The notes beneath the pieces are model-generated. The model searched no databases and was not told where the DNA came from. It was given only the letters and a program-made list of their open reading frames with translations. DNA of 64,000 nucleotides from Flavobacteriaceae bacterium UJ101. Its GTDB lineage: Bacteria; Bacteroidota; Bacteroidia; Flavobacteriales; UJ101. The DNA is taken from NCBI GenBank assembly GCA_001880285.1, contig CP016269.1, positions 2,242,501 to 2,306,500 of the forward strand, written 5' to 3'. The translations under genes were made by a program, and so were the position numbers. The stretch's first letter is position 1. Each line of letters opens with the position of its first letter. This document shows, one piece after another, positions 33,706 to 42,821 of the stretch.

Positions 33706-34176
33706 TTCAATAACTCTACTAAATCAATATAATTGCTACTTTCACCTAGAATTAGTTGATACAGTAGATTTGAAATGAACAAGTCTTAACAGACTTGCAC
33801 AAATAAGAGAGGGTATTAAGTGTGTGGAATAACTGAAAAATAAATAATATCAATTTATAACTACATACACAAAATAATTCCAAATAGATGATTAAGTATA
33901 GTATGAGATTCAAAAGCAAATAAATACCCTAAGGCTATGAAACTATACAGAATAGGTATGAAAAATATAAAGACCTGCTACAATTTGATTATCATTCTCT
34001 CCCTGAAAAAAATCTTTCATTGTATAAAAGGGGTGGGGGAGTTTGAAATTATTAATAAGTGGGGGTGCTTTATATAAGGTAGTTTATACGTACGAAAAAT
34101 CCACTTCAAAAATTTTTTATTTCAAAAAAATAATCTAGTTTTAGAGATATTTTGACAAGTTGTAATTTGACTACTA
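33706..34176. other. Intergenic region, 470 bp, upstream of the defence operon
   Basis: No gene is supported. It contains a 7-bp perfect hairpin (33780-33797, caagtct-taac-agacttg) and, at 34027-34068, three G runs (ggggtggggg and ggggg) that stand out in this AT-rich DNA. The promoter of the XRE/UvrD/Mod/Res operon must be in its right part; ttgacaag at 34153-34160 and taatttg at 34163-34169 are possible elements but do not fit the consensus spacing. It is also a candidate origin or regulatory region of the element. Confidence 0.45.
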
Positions 34177-34479
34177 ATGGTATTAGCAGAATTATTAAAA
34201 TCAAAAAGAGAATCTAAAGGTTTATTAATTAGAGAGGTGACTTATAAAGTAAATGTAGATACTGCTTTAATAAGTAAGATTGAAAAAGGAGATAGAAAAC
34301 CCATTAGAGAGTAAATTCAAAAATTAGTAGTTGCTCTAGACATAAATTACAGTAAGTTACTAACATTATGGCTTAGTGAAAAAGTATACGAAAATGTACA
34401 GGGAGAAAATGCTGTTGTAGATGCTATTAAGCTAACTTTAAAAAGAATTAAGACAGAAGTGAAAGTTAATGACCAGTAG
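34177..34479 (+). pseudogene. XRE-family regulator broken by one in-frame stop codon
   Basis: From the ATG at 34177 the frame reads MVLAELLKSKRESKGLLIRE, then a recognition helix region VDTALISKIEKGDRKP, then a TAA stop at 34312-34314 (codon 46), and continues in the same frame to the TAG at 34477-34479 with a helical C-terminus (KLVVALDINYSKLLTLWLSE). The codon before the stop is GAG and the next residues are IQKL; a CAA (Gln) codon changed to TAA by one C to T step would restore the usual HTH pattern REQIQKL. No other damage is seen, so the break is recent or a sequencing error. Its end overlaps the UvrD start by 11 bp, so it heads that operon. Confidence 0.85.
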
Positions 34480-37378
34480 AAATAATAAAAATCAACAACT
34501 TGCAATAGATACTGCTGAAGGTCCTGTTTTAATTATAGCAGGTCCAGGTGCAGGTAAAACTAGAACACTAGTAGAAAGAACAGTTAATCTTATTCAAAAA
34601 GGAACTAAACCAGAAGAAATTTTAGTTGCAACATTTACTGAAAAAGCTGCTAAAGAATTAGTTACTCGTATTTCTAATAGACTGCTAGAATTAGAGGTTA
34701 AGGTAAATCTTAATGAAATGTATATTGGTACATTGCATTCAATATTCTTAAGATTTCTAGAAGAATATAGAGAATTTACTAGATTAAAAAGAAGTTATAG
34801 ATTACTAGACCAATTTGACCAGAAATTTTTCTTGTATCAAAATATGAGGGATTTTGTGGCAATTGAAAATTCAGAAGAAATTTTAGGAGGACATAATTTA
34901 TCTAGTTGGCATAAGGCAGATAAATTAATTAACTATATAAATAAAGTTGGAGAGGAAAATTTAGACTATCAACAACTAATTAGTTCAGAAGATGCCAATG
35001 TTTCAGTTATTGGTGAGTTCTATAAACTATATATAGAAAAACTAAATGAAGAAAATGCATTAGATTTTTCTTCAATCCAAAGTGAAACCTATGACCTAAT
35101 AAAAAATAATCAAAATGTATTAGATGAGATACAGTCAAAAATAAAATACTTTATGATTGATGAGTATCAAGATACTAACACTATTCAAGAGAAAATAGTA
35201 TTGCTTCTAGCTTCAAAAAACAATAATATTTGTGTCGTAGGTGATGATGACCAAGGGTTATACAGATTTAGAGGTGCTACAATTAGAAATATCTTAGAAT
35301 TTCCAGACAACTTTCAGAAAGGAATTTGTAAGGAAATTAAAATAACAACAAATTATAGGTCACATCCAGAAATTATAAATTTTTATAATAATTGGATGGA
35401 TGAGTTGGACTGGACTAAAGAGGGTAAAACATTTAGGTTTGACAAAACAATTGTGCCTCGTGAAGACAATTTTATTAAAGCACCTACAGTAATTAAAGTA
35501 TCTAGTGAAGCATCATTGCACCATTATTTTGAGGAAGTATATCAATTTATAATAGAACTTGAAAATAAAAGAGTTTTAAAAGATAGAAATCAAATTGCAT
35601 TTTTATTTAAGTCTGTAAAAGGTGAAAGGGTTAATGCTCTAGCAGAATATTTGGAAGAAAGAGGAATTAAAGTGTTTAGTCCACGTTCTGCACTATTTTT
35701 TGAAAGAGAAGAAATTAGATTATTAATTGGTGCTATAGTTTTTATTTTTCCAGATTTATTTGATGTTTTAGCTTGGAGTGATACTGCTAAACTAGATATC
35801 TGGAAATATTATGATTCTTGTAAAAGGCAATTTGGTAATGCAATAAGACAAGACTTAGAAAAACATAAGGCTTTATTGCAATGGTGTCAAGATAAAGCTA
35901 AAAGACATCTCACTTTAACTGAAGGTACAAATTATAGTCTAGCTGCATTGGTGTATCAGCTATTAGAATTTTCAATGTTTTCAGATTGCCTTAATGTAGA
36001 TTTAAAAGCTAACAAAACAGACCTAAGAGCTTCTTATAATATAGCTTTACTTACAAAGTTACTTTGGAAGTTTGAGTATCTATATAATGTAACTGTAATA
36101 ACACCTGAAAATAAGGAGAAAGTTCTCCAAAATCTATTCAATAGATTTTTCAGATTTTTAAATGATGGTGGTTTAGAGGAGTTTGAAGATTTTGATGAAT
36201 ATGCTCCATCTGGATGTGTATCTTTTATGACTATTCATCAATCTAAAGGTTTAGAGTTTCCTATTGTATTTGTTGGTATGCCTACTAATAGACAAGGTCC
36301 AAGAAAACAATATGATGATGTAGATGAGTTACTGCAAGAAGAATACTACCACAAACCACCTTTTGAGCCTTTAGAAGAAGTAAAATATTATGATTTTTGG
36401 AGGTTGTATTATACTGCATTTTCTAGACCTCAAAATGTATTGGTTCTAGGCAACTACGAAACAAGAAATGCCAAAGGAATAGTTAATTCACCTCATAAAT
36501 TACTACAGGATAGTTATGCAAAAGCACCACATTGGAGAAATGAAAATGTAGATATTACAAAGTATAATTTGGCAGAAATTAAGCCTACTAATATAAAACA
36601 TGAATATTCTTTTACTTCTCATATTTTACTTTATGAAAACTGCCCTTTACAATATAAGTTCTATAAGGAATTAGAGTTTACAGAAGTAAGAACTGGAGGT
36701 GTTTTAGGTGGACAATTGCTACACCAAACTATAGAAGACATTCATAAAGCTGTACTTAAAGATGAAGTACATACATTAACTAATGAAAATATTGAGGCTT
36801 GGTTTAATACTAATTACCATCTACTAACTAAACAGCAAAAATCTTATTTACATTTACCACAGAGAAAAGCACTGCTGAAACAAATTTTAAACTATAGAGA
36901 CAAGAATAGTAATGATTGGGACAAGATTGTTGAAGCTGAAGTTGATGTTTCACTTGTTAAAGAAGATTATATATTAAAAGGTACAATAGACCTCATTAGA
37001 GGAGAAAATAACACAGTAGAACTCATAGACTTTAAATCTGGAAGCAAACCAGATGTAAATGCTACAGATGAACTCACAAGAGGTTTATTAGACAGGTACA
37101 GAAGACAACTAGAGGTTTATGCACATTTAGTTGAAGAAAGAACAGGACACAAGGTAAGTAAGATGCATCTGCATTACCCTAAAGAGGAAAATAGTAGTCC
37201 TTATATCACATTTAATAAAAATGAACATACTATTAGTAAGACTGTAGAATCTTTTGATGAAATAGTTGAAAAAATAGAGAGCAAAAACTTTGACAACTCT
37301 CATATTGTTAAAAATGACAAACAATGTGGTGAATGTGATATGAGGTTTTACTGCAACCCAAAACATAATAGAAATTAA
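34469..37378 (+). CDS. UvrD-like helicase fused to a RecB/AddB-type nuclease with Fe-S cysteines
   Basis: The 969-residue product has SF1A helicase motifs: Walker A GPGAGKT (25-31), motif II DEYQD (231-235), motif III GDDDQGLYRFRG (258-269), NYRSHPE (295-301) and MTIHQSKGLEFP (587-598). The C-terminal 250 residues form a PD-(D/E)xK nuclease of the RecB/Cas4/AddB group: His752, Asp841 (GTIDLI), Asp854-Phe-Lys856 and Gln880-x3-Tyr884. Cys725 (ENCPLQYKF) plus Cys953, Cys956 and Cys962 (CGECDMRFYC) match the AddB-type 4Fe-4S arrangement. It probably unwinds and degrades DNA. It is the second gene of the operon and is followed by mod after 20 bp. Arginine codons are almost all AGA/AGG, unlike core genes. 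Confidence 0.9.
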   Translation: MTSRNNKNQQLAIDTAEGPVLIIAGPGAGKTRTLVERTVNLIQKGTKPEEILVATFTEKAAKELVTRISNRLLELEVKVNLNEMYIGTLHSIFLRFLEEYREFTRLKRSYRLLDQFDQKFFLYQNMRDFVAIENSEEILGGHNLSSWHKADKLINYINKVGEENLDYQQLISSEDANVSVIGEFYKLYIEKLNEENALDFSSIQSETYDLIKNNQNVLDEIQSKIKYFMIDEYQDTNTIQEKIVLLLASKNNNICVVGDDDQGLYRFRGATIRNILEFPDNFQKGICKEIKITTNYRSHPEIINFYNNWMDELDWTKEGKTFRFDKTIVPREDNFIKAPTVIKVSSEASLHHYFEEVYQFIIELENKRVLKDRNQIAFLFKSVKGERVNALAEYLEERGIKVFSPRSALFFEREEIRLLIGAIVFIFPDLFDVLAWSDTAKLDIWKYYDSCKRQFGNAIRQDLEKHKALLQWCQDKAKRHLTLTEGTNYSLAALVYQLLEFSMFSDCLNVDLKANKTDLRASYNIALLTKLLWKFEYLYNVTVITPENKEKVLQNLFNRFFRFLNDGGLEEFEDFDEYAPSGCVSFMTIHQSKGLEFPIVFVGMPTNRQGPRKQYDDVDELLQEEYYHKPPFEPLEEVKYYDFWRLYYTAFSRPQNVLVLGNYETRNAKGIVNSPHKLLQDSYAKAPHWRNENVDITKYNLAEIKPTNIKHEYSFTSHILLYENCPLQYKFYKELEFTEVRTGGVLGGQLLHQTIEDIHKAVLKDEVHTLTNENIEAWFNTNYHLLTKQQKSYLHLPQRKALLKQILNYRDKNSNDWDKIVEAEVDVSLVKEDYILKGTIDLIRGENNTVELIDFKSGSKPDVNATDELTRGLLDRYRRQLEVYAHLVEERTGHKVSKMHLHYPKEENSSPYITFNKNEHTISKTVESFDEIVEKIESKNFDNSHIVKNDKQCGECDMRFYCNPKHNRN

Positions 37379-37398
37379 GATTATTAACCATTCGTAAT

Positions 37399-39210
37399 AT
37401 GGCACAAGATAAATTAGACCTAGATATTCAAAAGAAATTGGATACAGTAGAAGAATACAAGTTTGAACCTATTAAAGGTTACCCAATGTTACATTGGAAA
37501 GGAAAGAGACCTTTTACATCTACACAGTACTATCCTGCACAACAAAAAGAAAATTATGGTGAAGAAGTAAATGGTTGGATGAACAAAATTTTTTGGGGAG
37601 ATAACCTCCAAGTTATGTCTCATCTTCTAAAAGAATATAGAGGAAAAATTGACTTAATTTATATTGACCCTCCATTTGATTCTAAGGCTGATTATAAAAA
37701 GAAAATTTCTTTAAAAGGAAAATCAATTACAAATAATCATCAGGCTTTTGAAGAAAAACAATATACTGATTTATGGACAAATGATGGGTTTTTACAGTTT
37801 ATGTATGAAAGACTTCTTTTAATTAAAGAATTATTATCTGATAAGGGTAATATTTATGTGCATCTAGATGAAAAAAGAGTTCATTATGTTAAGCTAATAA
37901 TGGATGAGATATTTGGAATTGATAATTTCCAGAGAGAAATAATATGGGATATTACTGTTTTATCAGGTTTCAAAACTCAGGCACAAAATTGGATTAGAGG
38001 TCATGATACGATTTTATACTATTCTAAAAACAAGAACAATACTTTCAATAAATTAAAACAGCCTCATACCCAAGAGTATCTAGATGGATTTAAAAAATTT
38101 GATGAAAATGGAGACGCTTATATGGTTGCTCATAAATTGAAAAGATATAGAAAAGATGTAGAATTTAAAGGTAAACCATTTGGTGATGTTTGGGGAGATA
38201 TAATGTCTTTTCAACAACAACCAACTGCTGAAGAAAATGTAAAATACCCTACTCAAAAGCCTGAAACTTTATTGGAAAGAATAATCCATGCATCAAGTGA
38301 ACCAGGTTCTATAGTTTTTGATTGTTTTATGGGGTCTGGAACTACACAAGCTGTTGCAATGAGACTAGGAAGAAAGTTTATTGGAGCAGATATAAATTTA
38401 GGAGCTATTGAAACTTCAGTAAAAAGACTAAATAAAGTAGCTGGTAAAATAAGTGATAATCCTCCTAAACTAAATTTGTTTGGAGATTATCAAGAAAATA
38501 TAGATAAATACTATACAGGTTTTTCAATTTATAATGTAAATAACTACGATGTTTTTAGAAATCCTGTACAAGCTAAAGAAATATTAAAACAAGCATTAGA
38601 AATACAACCATTACCTAATAATACTATTTATGATGGTGAAAAAGATGGTAGAATGGTTAAAATTATGCCAGTAAATAGAATAGCTACTCGTGCAGATTTA
38701 AACGAACTAATTTCAGGATTTAACTATAAATCTTTCCAAAAGAAATTTGAGAAGCAACCTAATAAACCTGTAGAAAATCTACTTTTGGTATGTATGGGAC
38801 ATGAACCAGATTTAGCTGCAACACTTCAAAAAGAAATACATCCATACAAAATTGATGTAGAGGTTGTAGATATACTAAGAGACAAGTCTAACCTAGAGTT
38901 TAAAAGAGATTCTGAAGCTGAAATAGTAGTAGAAGATAACAAGCTAGTAATTAAACAATTCTATCCAATGAACTTATTACAGAAGCTCTCTATTATGAAA
39001 GAAAATGTTGAAGATTGGAAAGAGCTTGTAGAATCTGTAAAAGTAGATTTTAATTATGATGATGCTGTATTTGAGCCTAGTGTAGTTGATATACCTGAAA
39101 AAGAAGAAATGGTAATTGGTGAATATGATATACCTGAAAATGCTGGCACAATAAGAGTAAAAATAACAGACCTATTAAGTGAATCATTAGAAATTTCAAT
39201 AGATAATTAA
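37399..39210 (+). CDS. Type III restriction-modification methyltransferase (Mod-like, N6-adenine)
   Basis: The 603-residue product has the beta-class motif order: catalytic DPPF (residues 90-93, a DPPY variant) first and the SAM-binding FDCFMGSGTT (307-316) second, with GRKFIGADIN after it. Between them lies the region that should recognise the target (about 180-290), including WGDIMSF and YPTQKPE, the latter typical of Mod enzymes. The last 250 residues are a further domain that may contact Res. It methylates adenine in an asymmetric site; the site cannot be read. No tandem repeat or long homopolymer is present, so it is not a phase-variable Mod of the known kind. The next gene starts 3 bp later. 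Confidence 0.92.
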   Translation: MAQDKLDLDIQKKLDTVEEYKFEPIKGYPMLHWKGKRPFTSTQYYPAQQKENYGEEVNGWMNKIFWGDNLQVMSHLLKEYRGKIDLIYIDPPFDSKADYKKKISLKGKSITNNHQAFEEKQYTDLWTNDGFLQFMYERLLLIKELLSDKGNIYVHLDEKRVHYVKLIMDEIFGIDNFQREIIWDITVLSGFKTQAQNWIRGHDTILYYSKNKNNTFNKLKQPHTQEYLDGFKKFDENGDAYMVAHKLKRYRKDVEFKGKPFGDVWGDIMSFQQQPTAEENVKYPTQKPETLLERIIHASSEPGSIVFDCFMGSGTTQAVAMRLGRKFIGADINLGAIETSVKRLNKVAGKISDNPPKLNLFGDYQENIDKYYTGFSIYNVNNYDVFRNPVQAKEILKQALEIQPLPNNTIYDGEKDGRMVKIMPVNRIATRADLNELISGFNYKSFQKKFEKQPNKPVENLLLVCMGHEPDLAATLQKEIHPYKIDVEVVDILRDKSNLEFKRDSEAEIVVEDNKLVIKQFYPMNLLQKLSIMKENVEDWKELVESVKVDFNYDDAVFEPSVVDIPEKEEMVIGEYDIPENAGTIRVKITDLLSESLEISIDN

Positions 39211-39213
39211 GCT

Positions 39214-41880
39214 ATGGCTAAAAAAAGAAAACAATCAGAAATTGAGTTTCCTTTTTATACTTATCTAAAGTTATTTCATGATGAGAATAAAAAGAAAATA
39301 TACAAGGCATATAGCCCATTGACAAGGAAATTTTTAAACTTCAATAATTCTGAAAATGCAAATTCTTGGTTAAGAAAGCCACAATTTGAATCTTTAGAAA
39401 TTTATGTGTTCTTAAAAGAATTTTTGGGCAACAGATATTTATACGAGATTTTTGAAGACTGGTATAATAAGTCCAACCAATTTGAAGGCAGACAAGATAT
39501 TGGTGTATCTCAATCAAAAAATACTGTTGGAACATTAGAAATGTTTGGACCTTCTGAATTTTTAGGAGAAGATAAAGTTGCCTTCAATGAAATATTTAAG
39601 CAAATAGAAGCTTTTAAACAATCTTACCCAAACTACATTTTTGCATTAGCAATGGGTATAGGTAAAACAGTTTTAATGGCTACTACTATTTTTTATGAGT
39701 TTTTACTAGCAAATAAATATCCTAAAAATACAAACTATTGTCATAATGCCTTAGTGTTTGCTCCAGATAAAACTGTTTTAATGTCTTTGAAAGAAATTGA
39801 AACTTTTGATAAGGCTAAAGTTGTGCCTCCAGAATATATTAATTGGCTAGATTCTCATCTAAAATTTCACTTTTTAGATGATACAGGTATTTCTTTAAAT
39901 GCAATAGACAATTCAAAATATAACATCATTATATCTAACACTCAAAAGATTATTCTAAAGCAAAAAAGAAAAGAAGATTCTGCTTCTGAAAAACTTTTTA
40001 ATGAGAGTGATGTGCTATATAAAGCTAAGGCTTTAAATAAAGACTTTGAGGATTTATATGGTTTTGAAATAAACACAGACCAAGAATTAATTTCTAACCA
40101 AAGATTTGCCAAGCTGATTAGGTTAAAACAACTAGGAATTTATTTAGATGAAGCTCATCATGCTTTTGGAAGTACATTAGAAAAAGATTTTGGGATTAGG
40201 AAAACTGCAACAAGTTTAAGAGTAACTATTAATGAGTTAGCAGAAGCACTTTCACAGGCTGGTTCTAAAGTGGTTGGTTGTTACAATTATACTGGTACTC
40301 CTTATGTTGGTAAAAGGTTACTCCCGGAGGTAGTATATGCCTATGGCTTAAAAGATGCTATAGATAATAAGTACCTTAAAAAAGTAAAAATACATGGCTT
40401 TGAAAATGTAAGGAACAATGCTAAAGTATTTGTTAGAACTGCAATTACAGAATTTTGGAATGAACATAAAGATAAGAGGTATGAAGAAATGCTTCCTAAA
40501 ATGGCCTTTTTTGCAGCTTCAATAGATGAACTACAAAATGAATTAAAGCCTCTAGTAGAAGAAGTGCTGTCTGAATTAGAAATACCATTAAATAAAATAT
40601 TGGTTAATGTAGGTGACCCTAAAATAACCACAAATGATGATTTAAGAGAGTTCAAAAACCTAGACACACCTAATTCTGAAAAGCAGTTTATTTTATTAGT
40701 TAATAAAGGAAAAGAGGGGTGGAATTGTAGGTCTTTATTTGGAGTAAGTTTATTAAGGTCTCCAAAATCTAAAGTTTTTGTTTTACAAGCAACAATGCGT
40801 TGTCTAAGAGCTATATCAGATGTACAACAAAAAGGTATGGTGTATTTATCTAAAGAAAATGTAGATATTCTAGAAAAAGAACTTGAACAAAACTTTAGGC
40901 TTACTATAGAAGATTTAACATCTGCTGGAGATGAAAAAGAGTTGGTAGAAGTTAGATTGGTTCCACCACCTGTAAAAATAAAACTCAAAAAGATAAAGAC
41001 ACTTCATCAGTTAAAAGAAAAAAAGTTAACAAATGGGGTTGATTTGGAATTTGACACTTTCAATTTTGAGAAATACAGAATTAAAAGAACTGAACGTGAT
41101 ATAACAGATATAACTTCTTCTAGAAAATTACAGGATATTGAGCTTACAGAACAAAGAGTGTTTTCTCAGTTAACATTAGTATCTGAAATAGCAAGATATT
41201 TGTATCATCCTGAGGGAGTTGATAATTTAAGAAAAATAAGCTGTCTAGAGATTAAGAAAGTACTTGAAAATTCAAAACAAGGCTTACCTACTGTTTTAGA
41301 AAAAGTCAACCTTTACAATGATTTTCTTTATGATTGGGTGATTCCTAAACTCTTTGAATCTTTTTATGACATAGATACTTTTACAAAAGAGGAAGAAGAA
41401 GAAATAGAGCTTGTAAAAGAACCAAAAGATGGGTATTACACATTAAGAGCTAAACCTGAATTAATTGCTAACATAGAAGATGATTTATACTCTAGTTACA
41501 AAAACAAATCTTTTCATTTAGACAACTATTGCTTTGATTCTATACCTGAATCTCAAATGTTTTATAACTTGATTAAAACAGGTGAAATTGAAAAAGTTTG
41601 GTTCACAGGAATGTTAACTCATGGACAATCAGATTTTTTAATTAGATACATAGACCCAGAATCTCACACAGTAAGGAGTTATTATCCAGATTTCCTTGTA
41701 AAATTAAATTCTGAAAAAGAAGAATATTTAATTATTGAGGTAAAAGGAGATAATAAAGTTGATGACTCTATTGTAAAGGCTAAGGCAGAATATGCTTCGC
41801 AAATAGCTGGTGCAAGTGGGATGAAATATTTGATGATAAAAGGAACTGATGCACAAAAAAAAATAACCACTCAACAATAA
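39214..41880 (+). CDS. Type III restriction enzyme, Res subunit (SF2 helicase + nuclease)
   Basis: The 888-residue product has Walker A AMGIGKT (146-152), DEAH box (312-315), the SAT-like motif YTGTPYVG and LVNKGKEGWNCRSLFG with QATMRCLRAI as motif VI. The C-terminus carries a PD-(D/E)xK nuclease: PD826 and, 15 residues later, Glu842-Val-Lys844 (YLIIEVKGDN). Type III Res subunits act with Mod: they translocate on DNA with ATP and cut unmodified DNA after meeting a second complex. The gene ends the operon; only about 100 bp of AT-rich sequence separates it from the convergent TPR gene and no clear terminator is seen there. Confidence 0.92.
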   Translation: MAKKRKQSEIEFPFYTYLKLFHDENKKKIYKAYSPLTRKFLNFNNSENANSWLRKPQFESLEIYVFLKEFLGNRYLYEIFEDWYNKSNQFEGRQDIGVSQSKNTVGTLEMFGPSEFLGEDKVAFNEIFKQIEAFKQSYPNYIFALAMGIGKTVLMATTIFYEFLLANKYPKNTNYCHNALVFAPDKTVLMSLKEIETFDKAKVVPPEYINWLDSHLKFHFLDDTGISLNAIDNSKYNIIISNTQKIILKQKRKEDSASEKLFNESDVLYKAKALNKDFEDLYGFEINTDQELISNQRFAKLIRLKQLGIYLDEAHHAFGSTLEKDFGIRKTATSLRVTINELAEALSQAGSKVVGCYNYTGTPYVGKRLLPEVVYAYGLKDAIDNKYLKKVKIHGFENVRNNAKVFVRTAITEFWNEHKDKRYEEMLPKMAFFAASIDELQNELKPLVEEVLSELEIPLNKILVNVGDPKITTNDDLREFKNLDTPNSEKQFILLVNKGKEGWNCRSLFGVSLLRSPKSKVFVLQATMRCLRAISDVQQKGMVYLSKENVDILEKELEQNFRLTIEDLTSAGDEKELVEVRLVPPPVKIKLKKIKTLHQLKEKKLTNGVDLEFDTFNFEKYRIKRTERDITDITSSRKLQDIELTEQRVFSQLTLVSEIARYLYHPEGVDNLRKISCLEIKKVLENSKQGLPTVLEKVNLYNDFLYDWVIPKLFESFYDIDTFTKEEEEEIELVKEPKDGYYTLRAKPELIANIEDDLYSSYKNKSFHLDNYCFDSIPESQMFYNLIKTGEIEKVWFTGMLTHGQSDFLIRYIDPESHTVRSYYPDFLVKLNSEKEEYLIIEVKGDNKVDDSIVKAKAEYASQIAGASGMKYLMIKGTDAQKKITTQQ

Positions 41881-41984
41881 AGAAAGGTGACATATCAACC
41901 TAAAAACTAATAATAGTTGGTATAATAAATTCTCATATTATAATTTTAAATTGTTGTGCAAATTAATGTTAAGCAATATTTATG

Positions 41985-42821
41985 TTAACTGTTTTTATTT
42001 TTTATTATTTTTTCTTTTAGTTTATATAAATCTGAAAGATATAATTGACCAAAAACATCTTTATATGAATCTTTGTTTAAATAACCTTGTTCTGCATATT
42101 TTATAGCCTTATTTATATAAATGAATGCTTTACTTGTATTTTCATTCTTAAGATGAATTTTTGCTAAGTAATAATAAGTGTCTCCACTATTAGGGTAATA
42201 TTTGAGTGCTTTATTTAATGATATAATTGCTTTTTCATTTTGGTTTAGCATATTATGGCAAACACCTAAATAGATGAATGTATATGCATCTACTAAATCT
42301 TCAGATGTACGATGAATACTTTTATTAAAAAAATTAATTGCTTTTTTATATTCTTTTTTTTGCCAATAAGTTTTCCCAATTAAAAAATCTAAATCTTCCC
42401 CTTTTGCTGCTAATTCAATTGAATCATGATGCATATTTCTAAATTGATAAAAATCATCAAGTGCACCGTCAAAATCATGAAGAAAATTCATTTTTATTAC
42501 ACCTCTCCAACCTATATAAATATCAGGATCTAATTCTACTGCTTTATTCATATAATTAAAATACTTCTCATAATCTCCTTTTTTAATTTCCCATGTAGAT
42601 TTTTCAAACCATGCATCTGCATTATTAGGATTATAATATAAAGAACTATCAAATAAAATTTGTTGATATTCTGATCCTTGTCTTATTTCATCCAGTTTTA
42701 ATGCTTTATTAAAATAAAATTCTGATTTTTTAATATCTATTTTATTATTATTGCACGAAATAAGAGTGAAAATAATCAATAATAGCACTTTATTTAGGTA
42801 ATATATCAATAATTTTCCCAT
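41985..42821 (-). CDS. Tetratricopeptide-repeat lipoprotein
   Basis: The 278-residue product has a lipoprotein signal ending at Cys23 (IFTLISC) and then about five to six TPR units (for example NADAWFEKSTWEIKKGDYEK, LVDAYTFIYLGVCHNMLNQN, GDTYYYLAKIHLKNENTSKA). It presumably binds a protein partner in the periplasm or at a membrane. Its start overlaps the upstream lipoprotein gene by 32 bp, so the two are coexpressed. It is island cargo of unknown role; nothing links it to the restriction operon except position. Confidence 0.8.
   Translation of the reverse strand: MGKLLIYYLNKVLLLIIFTLISCNNNKIDIKKSEFYFNKALKLDEIRQGSEYQQILFDSSLYYNPNNADAWFEKSTWEIKKGDYEKYFNYMNKAVELDPDIYIGWRGVIKMNFLHDFDGALDDFYQFRNMHHDSIELAAKGEDLDFLIGKTYWQKKEYKKAINFFNKSIHRTSEDLVDAYTFIYLGVCHNMLNQNEKAIISLNKALKYYPNSGDTYYYLAKIHLKNENTSKAFIYINKAIKYAEQGYLNKDSYKDVFGQLYLSDLYKLKEKIIKNKNS

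Noticed and set aside
34027-34068. G-quadruplex
   Set aside because: Only three clear G runs are present, one short of a single-molecule quadruplex.
37399-39210. Phase-variable (tandem-repeat) Mod of the pathogen type
   Set aside because: No tandem repeats or long homopolymers are found in the Mod coding region or just upstream.
40341-40988. A 215-codon open frame antisense to the Res gene
   Set aside because: It lies wholly inside the conserved helicase part of Res, is Ser/Phe-rich as expected of a mirrored frame, and has no motif or signal.
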